Positions 35,302-43,691 of a stretch of DNA of 64,000 nt are shown here, one piece after another. A model generated the notes under the pieces. It was not told where the DNA came from, made no database searches, and saw nothing but the letters and a program-made list of their open reading frames with translations. This DNA comes from Gluconacetobacter tumulicola (GTDB lineage: Bacteria > Pseudomonadota > Alphaproteobacteria > Acetobacterales > Acetobacteraceae), in assembly GCF_014174215.1 (NCBI RefSeq), contig NZ_JABEQL010000018.1:1-64000 (forward strand), written 5' to 3'. The stretch's first letter is position 1. Each line of letters starts with the position of its first letter. The translations under genes and the position numbers were made by a program.

Positions 35302-38300
35302 TCAGGATAGGTGCTGGACCCCACTCAACAGCCTCTGGACCATGGCGTTCTTGTTCGTCCTGGACATCCCCTTGAACGCCTCAGACTCGCCAACTGCCGA
35401 CGACAGATGCCTTTTTACCCCGTCAGAATCAGCGATTTCCCCGGATTCGATTCCATCCGCAACGCCAGCCAGCGCCGATTGCACACCAGCCCCCAGGGCC
35501 TCCTTGTCCATGCCATCACCCCCGATGGCACCAATGGCATCCATAGCAATCCCAGCAGCACCCGACCGCAGCGCACCGGCCCCAGGCAGACCACCCCCAG
35601 GACGTAGCCCATGGCTTACAGCAACCGGCGCAGATACATCCGGCCTTCTGCCGCCAGATGGCATCCTTGACCCACCAGACCCCGACTGACCGTCCTGCCG
35701 ACCTGCCGTCAATATCCTGCCAGCACCCTGAACCTTTTGCCCTATACCCCGAGCAATCAGCCCACCAGCAAACCCCTTCACCCCTTCGGCATGCTGAACC
35801 TCGCTGCTGCCGACCGACGCACCACCAAACCACCGTGTTACCCGGTCAGGGACCTCCGAAATCAGGGAAAAGGAGCGGATGGCGATGACCCAATGAAGGT
35901 ATGACAGCATGCAAACCATGACGACTGTGCCAATGATTCCGCCAGATTCTGCCGTTCCCGATGCCACCGCAGGGTAAAACGTCGTCCGCAACAGAAACAC
36001 CATGGCGTCAAAGACTGCGAAGCTCAGGAAATACCCCAGCATTCCCAAAGGTGCCCGCAAGAACAAGCTGAACGCAAGCTGGTATCCTGTGCGTTGCTCC
36101 TGGCCTATCAATTCCTGGCCGTCCAGCCTGATATGCACAAAAGCCCACAGCGGCGCGGCTATCATCGCTTCGACAACAAAAATCAGCATCGACATGGTGA
36201 ACATGGTGAAATGTATATACGGCATCATCGGCAAGACGTATGCGTGCAGCACGCCGACAAACAGGAGCGCACCCAGAATCACCCAAATCACCGACAGCGC
36301 CGAGCCAGCCAGCTTGCCGACCATGCTGGCGATATCGCCAAGGAGCAGGCCACCAAGGAGCGACAGACCGCCAGTTTCTGGTGCCGCGACGACAGCGCCA
36401 GCCTCTGCAATGACCCCTGCCGCCCTGACCATCTTGGTCGCCAGCATGGTCTTGGACCCAACCCAAACCACGACCATTGCACCGATGATTCCCCATGCGA
36501 ACGTGATGAGATTCTGTCCAAATTCAGTCATCGCCTGAAGTTCTGACTCACCGGAATCCCCTGTTCCAGCCGCTCCGCTGGCGTTCACCAGCCCCCCGAT
36601 AGCCGAGCCGATTCCATTATCCAAGAATCGCAAGAACTCACTGAAAACGTTGGACGAATACGCATCCGCAAACGTATTCGTGTTTACCGTGACGTGATTG
36701 ATGTTGCCTGCCGAACTGACCGCCGAAAGCTTGTCCTGAACCGATTTGATGGTTTCCTGGCTGTCGGGAGCGAAGGCTCCATCAATATGGGCTGTCAGTT
36801 CACTAAACAGGACTCCACTGGCACCAGACGACAACGCACGAACTTCCCCGGCCAAATCACCGGCACGGTTCGTCATCCTCCCCCCATCGATGGTGATTCT
36901 GGCAGATGCCATAACGGAATCTGCCATCCCCTGCATCTTGGCGACGTTCAAATAATAGACGCCAGCCGTGGCCCATCCATACTGTCCAGCCGTATCCTTC
37001 CAGTTCGTCAGGGTGTCGCTTCCACCTTGATTTAGGGAACTGGCGAGCGTGTTGACCGCCGCACCCCAATCCGCAACCATGCCGGTATATCCGGACTGAA
37101 TCCCGGATTCCAGTTCGGTCAGTTCACCAGGAATCTGGTCTGCCTGCTGGCCATCCACGTTAACAGACTGCGCCGCAATCCGGGACATTGGGGCCAAGGT
37201 CTGCATGTATTTGGCGAGGGCCGTTAGCTCCGCAGAGCCATATCCAGAATAGACACCACCAGTAGGAATATCAATCGTCACGCTGCCACACGTAGGGCCG
37301 AAATCGTATTTATATTCAGCAGTTTGTACCACCTGACCGGCCGCCTGAGTCGCCGCCGAGCCACTGGATAACACATGCAAACCAGCCCATTTCCATAGAT
37401 AGTCAGCCTCCTGGCTGATATCCGCCATCGTGCTACCAGCACCGACTTCCTGGGCAACAGGCGTGGAACCAGGAACATCGCTATACCCGCCAGCAGACGC
37501 CAGCGTGGCACGGCAGGCTTCATCAACTGCCATTGTTTTAACTACAGAGTTTAAATTTGGAATCGCTGACCCGGAGATGGTCGGTTGAGTCAGCCCTTGC
37601 AGGTATGCACTCCACATCACGTTAGCCAGTGACCCGCCCCAAAGTGCGAGATATAATACCGCGACTTGCATAACGCAGTAGCCCTTTATAAAGGGGGCTA
37701 GGGCTCCGGCACCCATGAACAGACGCACGGGAGCCCATACGACAGACCATCGCTGGCTTAGCATCGTTCCTTCATGAGCGACGGATACCAGCGTGCTCAC
37801 CACATGCCACGCCAGCCCCGCCATCGCGATTGACATGAGGACACTGAGAAACGCCTGGAACGCATCAGCGAGCGCCGATGTTCCATTGCTGTTCCCTCCC
37901 GGTCGGTCCAGGCTGCTGATGATGCTAGGCGTTCCCAGCGGGGTAACATCAGGAAACAGATTCTCCAGGAGATTCCGATAGATATCATCCTGGCACGGCA
38001 GCGTGAACGCCACCGATACCGCCGACCCAGACGACTGACAAGATGATGACCCGGAGGCCGCCACTGTATCCGCAGCCCTGGCACCGGGAACCCCAGCCCC
38101 AGCGACTGCCAGAACCAGAATCATCATCAGGGTCTTACCCCTGAAACCCCGCCAAAATGCGTTGATTTGCTTACGTTTATGCCATGCTAGCAGCCCTACC
38201 GCCACGATGGCGACGAGGGGCATTGCATGGACGATGACCCATGCAGCACGCATCATTATGCTGCCAACGAAGAATCCCAGAACCAGCCCCATGCCCCCCA

Positions 38301-38334
38301 GGACCAGGGGTGGCGTTTCCCTTTCTGTCGCCAT
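35302..38334 (-). CDS. DotA/TraY-family inner-membrane protein
   Basis: A 1010-residue protein with many membrane helices and a large central periplasmic region. N-terminal helices lie at GMGLVLGFFVGSIMM and MPLVAIVAVGLLAW. The DotA/TraY core near the C-terminal third includes LLLGDIASMVGKLAG, YVLPMMPYIHFTMFTMSMLI and the family hallmark VEAMIAAPLWAFVHIRLDGQ. In IncI plasmids TraY is a component of the conjugative type IVB channel and the target of entry exclusion by ExcA. None of the other T4SS genes is present. GGGGAGAG precedes the ATG; a 38-residue gene and a 96-residue gene lie upstream in the operon. Confidence 0.88.
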   Translation of the reverse strand: MATERETPPLVLGGMGLVLGFFVGSIMMRAAWVIVHAMPLVAIVAVGLLAWHKRKQINAFWRGFRGKTLMMILVLAVAGAGVPGARAADTVAASGSSSCQSSGSAVSVAFTLPCQDDIYRNLLENLFPDVTPLGTPSIISSLDRPGGNSNGTSALADAFQAFLSVLMSIAMAGLAWHVVSTLVSVAHEGTMLSQRWSVVWAPVRLFMGAGALAPFIKGYCVMQVAVLYLALWGGSLANVMWSAYLQGLTQPTISGSAIPNLNSVVKTMAVDEACRATLASAGGYSDVPGSTPVAQEVGAGSTMADISQEADYLWKWAGLHVLSSGSAATQAAGQVVQTAEYKYDFGPTCGSVTIDIPTGGVYSGYGSAELTALAKYMQTLAPMSRIAAQSVNVDGQQADQIPGELTELESGIQSGYTGMVADWGAAVNTLASSLNQGGSDTLTNWKDTAGQYGWATAGVYYLNVAKMQGMADSVMASARITIDGGRMTNRAGDLAGEVRALSSGASGVLFSELTAHIDGAFAPDSQETIKSVQDKLSAVSSAGNINHVTVNTNTFADAYSSNVFSEFLRFLDNGIGSAIGGLVNASGAAGTGDSGESELQAMTEFGQNLITFAWGIIGAMVVVWVGSKTMLATKMVRAAGVIAEAGAVVAAPETGGLSLLGGLLLGDIASMVGKLAGSALSVIWVILGALLFVGVLHAYVLPMMPYIHFTMFTMSMLIFVVEAMIAAPLWAFVHIRLDGQELIGQEQRTGYQLAFSLFLRAPLGMLGYFLSFAVFDAMVFLLRTTFYPAVASGTAESGGIIGTVVMVCMLSYLHWVIAIRSFSLISEVPDRVTRWFGGASVGSSEVQHAEGVKGFAGGLIARGIGQKVQGAGRILTAGRQDGQSGSGGSRMPSGGRRPDVSAPVAVSHGLRPGGGLPGAGALRSGAAGIAMDAIGAIGGDGMDKEALGAGVQSALAGVADGIESGEIADSDGVKRHLSSAVGESEAFKGMSRTNKNAMVQRLLSGVQHLS

Positions 38335-38364
38335 TGTCGTCTCTCCCCTGCCTGCCTGTATCCG

Positions 38365-38481
38365 TCAGCCCAGGATTGCCGATGCCATTGCGGCTATCGG
38401 TGCCACCCCAAAGAGCAGGCCCAGGACAACGGACAGGGCTGTAAATGCGCTTTCATGATTCTTTGTGTAGTTCGTATTCAT
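38365..38481 (-). CDS. 38-residue single-pass membrane peptide
   Basis: The minus strand from ATG 38481 to TGA 38365 encodes MNTNYTKNHESAFTALSVVL followed by GLLFGVAPIAAMASAILG. It has a polar head and one apolar helix. AAGGA precedes the ATG and the gene lies 30 bases before traY. The position suggests a small partner of TraY or a pilin-like subunit; no homologue is recognised. Confidence 0.5.
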   Translation of the reverse strand: MNTNYTKNHESAFTALSVVLGLLFGVAPIAAMASAILG

Positions 38482-38516
38482 GTTCGTATTCCTTATGATT
38501 TCAATTTGTGATGGAT

Positions 38517-38807
38517 TCAGATGACCTGGACCACCTGCCGAGCGGTCAGATAGGTCCTGGCACGGAAAGCAAGAATCATGATTTTCTCACTATCCCTCCC
38601 AATCTTCCGGAAGGCGTGCGACCCAACAAGACACAGGTAAACCCCTCCATCCTGGACAACCGTGTATGCGGCTGGCTCGATATCGCGGATACTCAAATCC
38701 AGCATTCTCGTAATCGACGCCGCAGAGCGCGGACGGAATCGCCGACCATCTAAATCGTTGATTTCAATGGTATTTCCATTGTCCAGGTGATGTGTGTAAA
38801 TCGTCAT
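38517..38807 (-). CDS. 96-residue hypothetical protein, first gene of the traY operon
   Basis: The product begins MTIYTHHLDNGNTIEINDLD and has a central RRFRPRSAASITRMLDLSIRD and a beta strand YTVVQDGGVYLCLVG. No domain is recognised. AGGAGG precedes the ATG. It lies directly behind the shared element promoter at 38841-38867 and before the 38-residue peptide and traY, all in one direction, so it is probably co-expressed with them. Confidence 0.65.
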   Translation of the reverse strand: MTIYTHHLDNGNTIEINDLDGRRFRPRSAASITRMLDLSIRDIEPAAYTVVQDGGVYLCLVGSHAFRKIGRDSEKIMILAFRARTYLTARQVVQVI

Positions 38808-38840
38808 GACTGCCTCCTGTGGGAGCGAGATTGCCCCATC

Positions 38841-38867
38841 TGGCAGTCATTATATGTTGTCGGACAG
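38841..38867 (-). promoter_or_regulatory. shared element promoter, copy C (traY operon)
   Basis: On the minus strand CTGTCCGACAACATATAAT is followed by GACTGCCA. It matches copies at 41261-41287 and 43641-43668 through CTGTCCG, six spacer bases, a TAYAAT -10 and GNCTGCCA. Similarity with the 41261 copy continues upstream for about 40 more bases. Confidence 0.65.
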
Positions 38868-39000
38868 CAGTTTTTCCGGAATCCGGACATTTTGCGAATA
38901 ATGTCTGATTTTACTGGTGTTTTTATGTATTCGGGACTGGTGTTTTATTGAGAAATGCACTTCTGGATGAAAGATGATTTCATTTTTAAAGGACAACAAA

Positions 39001-39029
39001 ATGGAAAACCCCAGCACAGGGCCGGGGCT
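39001..39029 (-). terminator. intrinsic terminator of the pilin operon
   Basis: AGCCCCGGC pairs with GCTGGGGTT (two G-T pairs) around a short loop and is followed on the minus strand by TTTTCC. It lies 27 bases after the pilin stop. Confidence 0.75.
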
Positions 39030-39055
39030 ATCTGGAATCAAATTTTACCAGGGTA

Positions 39056-40675
39056 TCACCCTGGCGTCAGGGTGCTGCCGCCGTAACCCATGGCACCATT
39101 GGAAAAGATATCAATTATATCTGCAATCGACGTGACACCAGGCGCAACCGGCTCATTGGCCAGCACTGGCACGTTAGCCGATTTTCCAGCAACGTCCGCC
39201 GCCGACACCACGGCGCTGCCAGCGAATTTTATGCTGGACCGTGATGCAGGCGAGCTTGCAGGACCCGATTCCGTGCTTGCTTGGCCGGTGCTCACGAGTT
39301 GCGCGATAAACGCGGTAATTTCCCCACATCGGTCAATTTCCTGGCTGTAGCCGCCGATTCCTGTTGTCAAATTCCAAATTTTGTTGTCGGAATAATATGG
39401 CTCCTCATCAGCAAAATTGGGGCTGTAGGGGGCTTGCTGGAACTGGTTAAACGTCTCGGCACCGCCGCCGCGACCACCGCCACCGACAACCAGGTAGCAC
39501 GTTGCCGTCGTTGTTGAGACGACGTTTCCGCTGCTATCTAGGGCAGCAAACGTAATAACGGTATTTCCGGATTCGGCTGTCCAGGTCAGGTTCGCGCTAG
39601 TCCAAGCCACCTGCGTTGAGCTAACCGGAGGCGGTGGCGGCGGTGGAGGGCTAACCACTGGCGGGGGAGGACTGACTACAGGAGGCGGGGGTGGCGGGCT
39701 GGCAACCGGTGGAGGACTCACCGGAGGCGGGCTTACCACCACAGGAGGACTCACCGGAGGGCTGACTACCACAGGCGGCGGTGGTGGCGGCGGCGGTGGG
39801 GGAGGCGGCGGCGGTGGCGGCGGCGGTGGCGGGGGCGGGGGAGGAAGAGGTGGAGCCACAGGCGTAATAACAGGTGGAACAACCGTTGCTTTGGGTGTCA
39901 AATCCGGCACGACAAGTACCGGAGAGGGCGGGAGCGTTTCAAGGGAAACCGGCGGCGGGGACACCGCTGGATGGGATGCCGTAAACGGCACATATGGAGA
40001 TGGCATGTCCGGCGCATCAGCAGGCGGCGATGTTGGCAATCCGGGGTTTACGGTCGGTGGCGGCGGGGGCGCTGTAACAGCGGCATACTGCGCAACGTCC
40101 GTGCTGGCGACCGGCGGAGGGATATCATCTGTGACGCCTGCATTTGCCAACGATGCAGGATGTAGAACGAATGTCAGAATATTCCCATTCTGTTTGCAGG
40201 ACTCACGAGCGGCCTCCAGTGCATTCGTCCCGGCCAGACTTCCATTAATTGCAATCGCCTGAAACACCGATTTGTCAGCCGCCGCCGAGGCCGTAATTTC
40301 GTAACAACTCGACCTGCCAAGCCCTGACACGATGATTCCATACCCTGGTGCCGTCGTGCCAATCGTCACCGCGCCGCCAAATGGCGAGACAAGGCCACCA
40401 GCTTTGAGATATTGAGCAGGAAGCCCGCTAGCCCCCGCAATGTCGCTTGTCGTTGGCTCATAGATATGAGTCTGGCGCGTCATCGTTGCTATCGCCGATG
40501 CGATTTGGCCAACTTCCGCGACGGTAGCATCATCGCGATATCGAGTGTGAGAACCCCCCATCCAGTAAGCCGTTCCACCCGCGAGAATCGTTGTCACCCC
40601 CAGGGCAAACAGACCCTCAAGCAGAGTCACACCCTGCCGTTTTCGATGATTCCTTGTATATACGGCGATACTCAT
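39056..40675 (-). CDS. type IV prepilin-like protein with a polyproline stalk
   Basis: A 539-residue protein. The N-terminus has a prepilin leader: basic RKRQG, cleavage after Gly15, then VTLLEGLFALGVTTILAGG with Glu at +5 of the mature chain (Glu20). A pilin-like globular part (to about 190) carries Cys pairs. A very long proline stalk (about 205-350, with runs of more than 20 prolines) leads to a C-terminal domain rich in Gly and Ser (TCYLVVGGGGRGGGAE). The layout recalls PilS/PilV of IncI thin pili, where the C-terminus contacts recipient cells. Its start overlaps the preceding gene by ATGA. Confidence 0.75.
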   Translation of the reverse strand: MSIAVYTRNHRKRQGVTLLEGLFALGVTTILAGGTAYWMGGSHTRYRDDATVAEVGQIASAIATMTRQTHIYEPTTSDIAGASGLPAQYLKAGGLVSPFGGAVTIGTTAPGYGIIVSGLGRSSCYEITASAAADKSVFQAIAINGSLAGTNALEAARESCKQNGNILTFVLHPASLANAGVTDDIPPPVASTDVAQYAAVTAPPPPPTVNPGLPTSPPADAPDMPSPYVPFTASHPAVSPPPVSLETLPPSPVLVVPDLTPKATVVPPVITPVAPPLPPPPPPPPPPPPPPPPPPPPPPPPVVVSPPVSPPVVVSPPPVSPPPVASPPPPPPVVSPPPPVVSPPPPPPPPVSSTQVAWTSANLTWTAESGNTVITFAALDSSGNVVSTTTATCYLVVGGGGRGGGAETFNQFQQAPYSPNFADEEPYYSDNKIWNLTTGIGGYSQEIDRCGEITAFIAQLVSTGQASTESGPASSPASRSSIKFAGSAVVSAADVAGKSANVPVLANEPVAPGVTSIADIIDIFSNGAMGYGGSTLTPG

Positions 40676-41217
40676 GACACGGACTCCTGCAACTGCACGT
40701 CGTCACGGTCGGGATGGCCGGGAGGCAGCACACTAATGCCGACTGACCTTGCCTTTGCAAGCACGTCATCAGCAGTCCATTGCGCGATGTCATTGATATC
40801 GCACAGGAATTCATTGGAATCCGCTTTAACTCCCCAGTCCCGGCGCTGCTCCGGCGTCAGGACCCAGACGCAATCGGAAATCATGCGGACGACCTCGCGA
40901 CCCGTAGGAACAAACGTATCCAGGTCGCCGAAAACGTAGCCTTCACGCGCAATCAGAAGACCAACGGCCCCCTCCCGGAGGCATTCATCGGATAGCCGAC
41001 GCACATATTCAGCGCGTGCCGCCTTGACGCCATATGCCAGGGCGTCCGGCATCGCTTCGGCGGCTGTTCTATCGTTTGCGAGTTCCAGGTAACTATCTCG
41101 TAGCTCAAGGATTCGTTGAGCTAGTGCCGCCTCCCTGGCCTTTCTCCCCCTGTATTTGGCTTTGTATGGCGCATCGGATGGCCGAACTCGCCGCGCCTTT
41201 GATTTTTTCGATGTCAT
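40672..41217 (-). CDS. hypothetical protein coupled to the prepilin
   Basis: The 181-residue protein starts MTSKKSKARRVRPSDAPYK, is basic at the N-terminus and helical after it (AALAQRILELRDSYLELAND), with a C-terminal WTADDVLAKARSVGIS. There is no membrane helix. AGGAG precedes ATG 41217; the longer start at 41259 overlaps the promoter. It ends with an ATGA overlap into the prepilin gene, so the two are translated together, but its role (assembly or regulation) is unknown. Confidence 0.65.
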   Translation of the reverse strand: MTSKKSKARRVRPSDAPYKAKYRGRKAREAALAQRILELRDSYLELANDRTAAEAMPDALAYGVKAARAEYVRRLSDECLREGAVGLLIAREGYVFGDLDTFVPTGREVVRMISDCVWVLTPEQRRDWGVKADSNEFLCDINDIAQWTADDVLAKARSVGISVLPPGHPDRDDVQLQESVS

Positions 41218-41260
41218 TTCTGGAATCTCCTGCTCCTTGCCAGTCACAATGACCAGCACT

Positions 41261-41287
41261 GGCAGACATTGTAGCGTGGCGGACAGC
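41261..41287 (-). promoter_or_regulatory. shared element promoter, copy B (pilin operon)
   Basis: Minus strand CTGTCCGCCACGCTACAATGT (spacer then TACAAT) followed by CTGCCAG, almost the same as copies A and C. It lies 44 bases before the 41217 start. Confidence 0.65.
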
Positions 41288-41446
41288 GAGATTCCGTTCA
41301 GCCGGACATTCCGTGGAATAGTCCCTGAAAATCAGGGAGAATCAGGATTCAGTATATACGCCAGAATCAGGAAACCCCTGGATGATGATATCCAGGGGCT
41401 ACGGCACAGGAGAGAGCCAACCCCATGATAGCACTGTCCCTTGCCA

Positions 41447-43516
41447 CTATCCGGCCCGGATGACCCGATTCCTCCTGTTCGGCAGTCGCCTGACCTGGAC
41501 TGGTGCCGCCTGGGGCTGGACCTGGGATTCCAGCGGTTCGTTGTTGATAACTATTCTCAATGGAACCTCACTCAGGATAACCCGGTGGCGACGAACCTGC
41601 GCTTTGAATCTCGGCTTTTCGTCCCTTGGCGGCTGGGATGGCTGTGGTGGCTCCTGGATGGAGTCTGGCGGGGTGTCCACGGAGATGATTTCCAAGGGGA
41701 TTACAGGGTCGTGGACATGCGCTGGCACCCCCTCGCGTTCATCCCTGTCCTCTTCTACACAACTTACTTCTTTTTCACTCTTTCCTTTATTTTCCTGATT
41801 ACTTTGGAAATCACCCCGGATTGCCAGAAGGTCGTTGCCCTGACCACCATTCATCCCCATTTCAATGTTTTGGATACCTCCCCATTCTGTCCCTGAGAGT
41901 GACAACCCAGCCCCATCCAGAACGGTCAATCCAACCATTCCTGACTCACCAACAGCAATGACGATAGAGGATGACATCCCCCCAGCACACGCAAAGATGG
42001 CATCTCCCATATCATCCACAACGGCATATCCACCGTCACTATGTCTCGTAATTTCCAGGATAATCACCCCATCATCTCGACCAACCACGCTTGCCACTAG
42101 GACGCCACCTGGACGCATTTCCTGACAAATGCGGTGGACATGACGATTAGCGACTTTGATGGTTCCTACGCCGCTTATCTGAATCTCCTGGGGCTGATGA
42201 CCCGCCGCAGGGCTATCCCCTTCAATGGTTTCCTCTCCATCAGAATCATCATCCTCCGATGAACCGCCAGCAACAGCATCGGGGATTGCAGCATATGCGG
42301 CCAGTTCCCTGGCTATCCGCGCATCGAGGAAATGCCTATATGGTGCATGGCAAAATCCTGCCATCCAGAACAGGACTTCAGCCCGGCGGGACCTATCCTG
42401 CATCATGTTCCAGATACGAGAGACACGTTCCCTGGGCACGTCCGTATCGTCGCCGGCAGCGTCCGGATATTCCTTGTTAAACAAGGCATCCCAGCGACCA
42501 CGGATTCCCCGAACCGTCCCAACGAAGCCAACCTTTTTCGTCAGCCCTGGCGTTTCCTCCAAGGTGTATATCAGCCATGCGTCAAGGTCCTGGGTCCGTT
42601 CCACCCGATTCAGGAAAATGGAGTTTCCATAATCATCGACCTTGTTTGTTTCCTCTTCTGGGAACTGCTCATTCACAATCGCAATCAACCTGCCTTCATC
42701 CTCACCCCGGCAATGTAACGCGGCATGTATATGCGGCGTGCCATCCTCGTGCTGCTCTATGGCATAATAGCCAACCGGATGTATCCCGGCCCGAATGGCA
42801 TTTTGCTTGATATATTCCAAGCGTTTGCGAATCTCTACGTCTGCCGTTTCCACGGGACACCCCGCCCCGTGGAACTCTCCAGGCAGAGTCAGAGTCATCG
42901 CAAGCTGTATCAATCCCAGATGCTCGACAGCCGATGCCGTGATAGCTGATGCCAGCCCAAAATTCCTGGCATCTCGTTTTTTCGTCGTCCATTTTTTGTA
43001 ATCGTAAACGGTGGCACCTGTATCCTGGTTAACCACCCTCGCCTTGTCCCTTGCCTCGGCTTCATATTGCAACGTCGCCTCTGCTTCGTCGGCTTCATGT
43101 GGCATCCCCAGCACACGACGGATGTTATGTCGGGTTTTGCGGCACTTGGACCCGCGAGCCCTATCCATCGCGTCCGCTAGCTTTACGGTAACAGCTTTGT
43201 GAAACGGCGCTACGTTGGGGTTTTCCTCCCTAGCCGCCTGATACACGAGATGATGCAAGGATATCATAATGTTCACCATCTCGATTCCAACTGCCGAGAT
43301 ATCGTCATCGCTGCCCATGATATCCGGATGACTGCCCGTGCCACCCCGAACCGTCCGGATAGCCTTTTCGCAGATAGCATCTTGATAATCTGGCAGCAGT
43401 GCATGCCAGTTCTCGCGGAGAATCTGCCGCAGACGGGACATCATGGCATCGACAATCAAGCTGTATGCGGGATTGTATGAATTGCTTGTGTCTGCTGAAT
43501 CTCGTGATATACTCAT
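41447..43516 (-). CDS. P2 gpA-like HUH replication endonuclease
   Basis: A 689-residue protein. The nuclease region contains motif 1 LIQLAMTLTLPGEFHG (about 203-217) and the HUH motif GTPHIHAALHC (His262, His264), followed by WLIYTLEETPG with a candidate Tyr. This matches rolling-circle initiators of the phage P2 gpA / replication endonuclease type. The C-terminal 300 residues are acidic and include VANRHVHRICQEMRPGGVL. ATG 43516 has GGAG upstream; the start at 43693 would overlap the divergent promoter. It suggests that the excised element replicates, which would help its mobilisation and stability. Confidence 0.82.
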   Translation of the reverse strand: MSISRDSADTSNSYNPAYSLIVDAMMSRLRQILRENWHALLPDYQDAICEKAIRTVRGGTGSHPDIMGSDDDISAVGIEMVNIMISLHHLVYQAAREENPNVAPFHKAVTVKLADAMDRARGSKCRKTRHNIRRVLGMPHEADEAEATLQYEAEARDKARVVNQDTGATVYDYKKWTTKKRDARNFGLASAITASAVEHLGLIQLAMTLTLPGEFHGAGCPVETADVEIRKRLEYIKQNAIRAGIHPVGYYAIEQHEDGTPHIHAALHCRGEDEGRLIAIVNEQFPEEETNKVDDYGNSIFLNRVERTQDLDAWLIYTLEETPGLTKKVGFVGTVRGIRGRWDALFNKEYPDAAGDDTDVPRERVSRIWNMMQDRSRRAEVLFWMAGFCHAPYRHFLDARIARELAAYAAIPDAVAGGSSEDDDSDGEETIEGDSPAAGHQPQEIQISGVGTIKVANRHVHRICQEMRPGGVLVASVVGRDDGVIILEITRHSDGGYAVVDDMGDAIFACAGGMSSSIVIAVGESGMVGLTVLDGAGLSLSGTEWGGIQNIEMGMNGGQGNDLLAIRGDFQSNQENKGKSEKEVSCVEEDRDEREGVPAHVHDPVIPLEIISVDTPPDSIQEPPQPSQPPRDEKPRFKAQVRRHRVILSEVPLRIVINNEPLESQVQPQAAPVQVRRLPNRRNRVIRAG

Positions 43517-43583
43517 GTTGTTGACTCCAAATAACTGCCTCGCTGGCCGGCGATATGGGCAGTTAGCAACAAGTATAGCACAG

Positions 43584-43621
43584 CCCCAGGCGCCACACCA
43601 GCCGTCTGGGGCTTCTTTTTG
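43584..43621 (+). terminator. plus-strand terminator in the rep leader
   Basis: GCCCCAG and CTGGGGC form a 7-bp stem, with a 16-base loop, followed by TTCTTTTT on the plus strand. It lies between the rep start and the divergent gene, where no plus-strand gene ends. A short antisense RNA to the rep leader could stop here. Confidence 0.6.
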
Positions 43622-43640
43622 TCTATTTTTCAGAAAAATG

Positions 43641-43668
43641 CTGTCCGGAACGCTATAATGTCTGCCAT
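43641..43668 (+). promoter_or_regulatory. shared element promoter, copy A (43692 gene)
   Basis: GCTGTCCGGAACGC then TATAAT (43655-43660) and GTCTGCCA. It is the plus-strand version of copies B and C and ends 24 bases before the ATG at 43692. No canonical -35 is seen at 17 bases; CTGTCCGG may bind an activator or repressor. Confidence 0.65.
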
Positions 43669-43691
43669 CATAAAAAGATGGAGATGGAATC

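Noticed and set aside
39620-39860. GGT/GGC-rich repeats considered as a CRISPR or minisatellite
   Set aside because: They are in-frame codons for the proline stalk of the prepilin on the other strand; there are no spacers.
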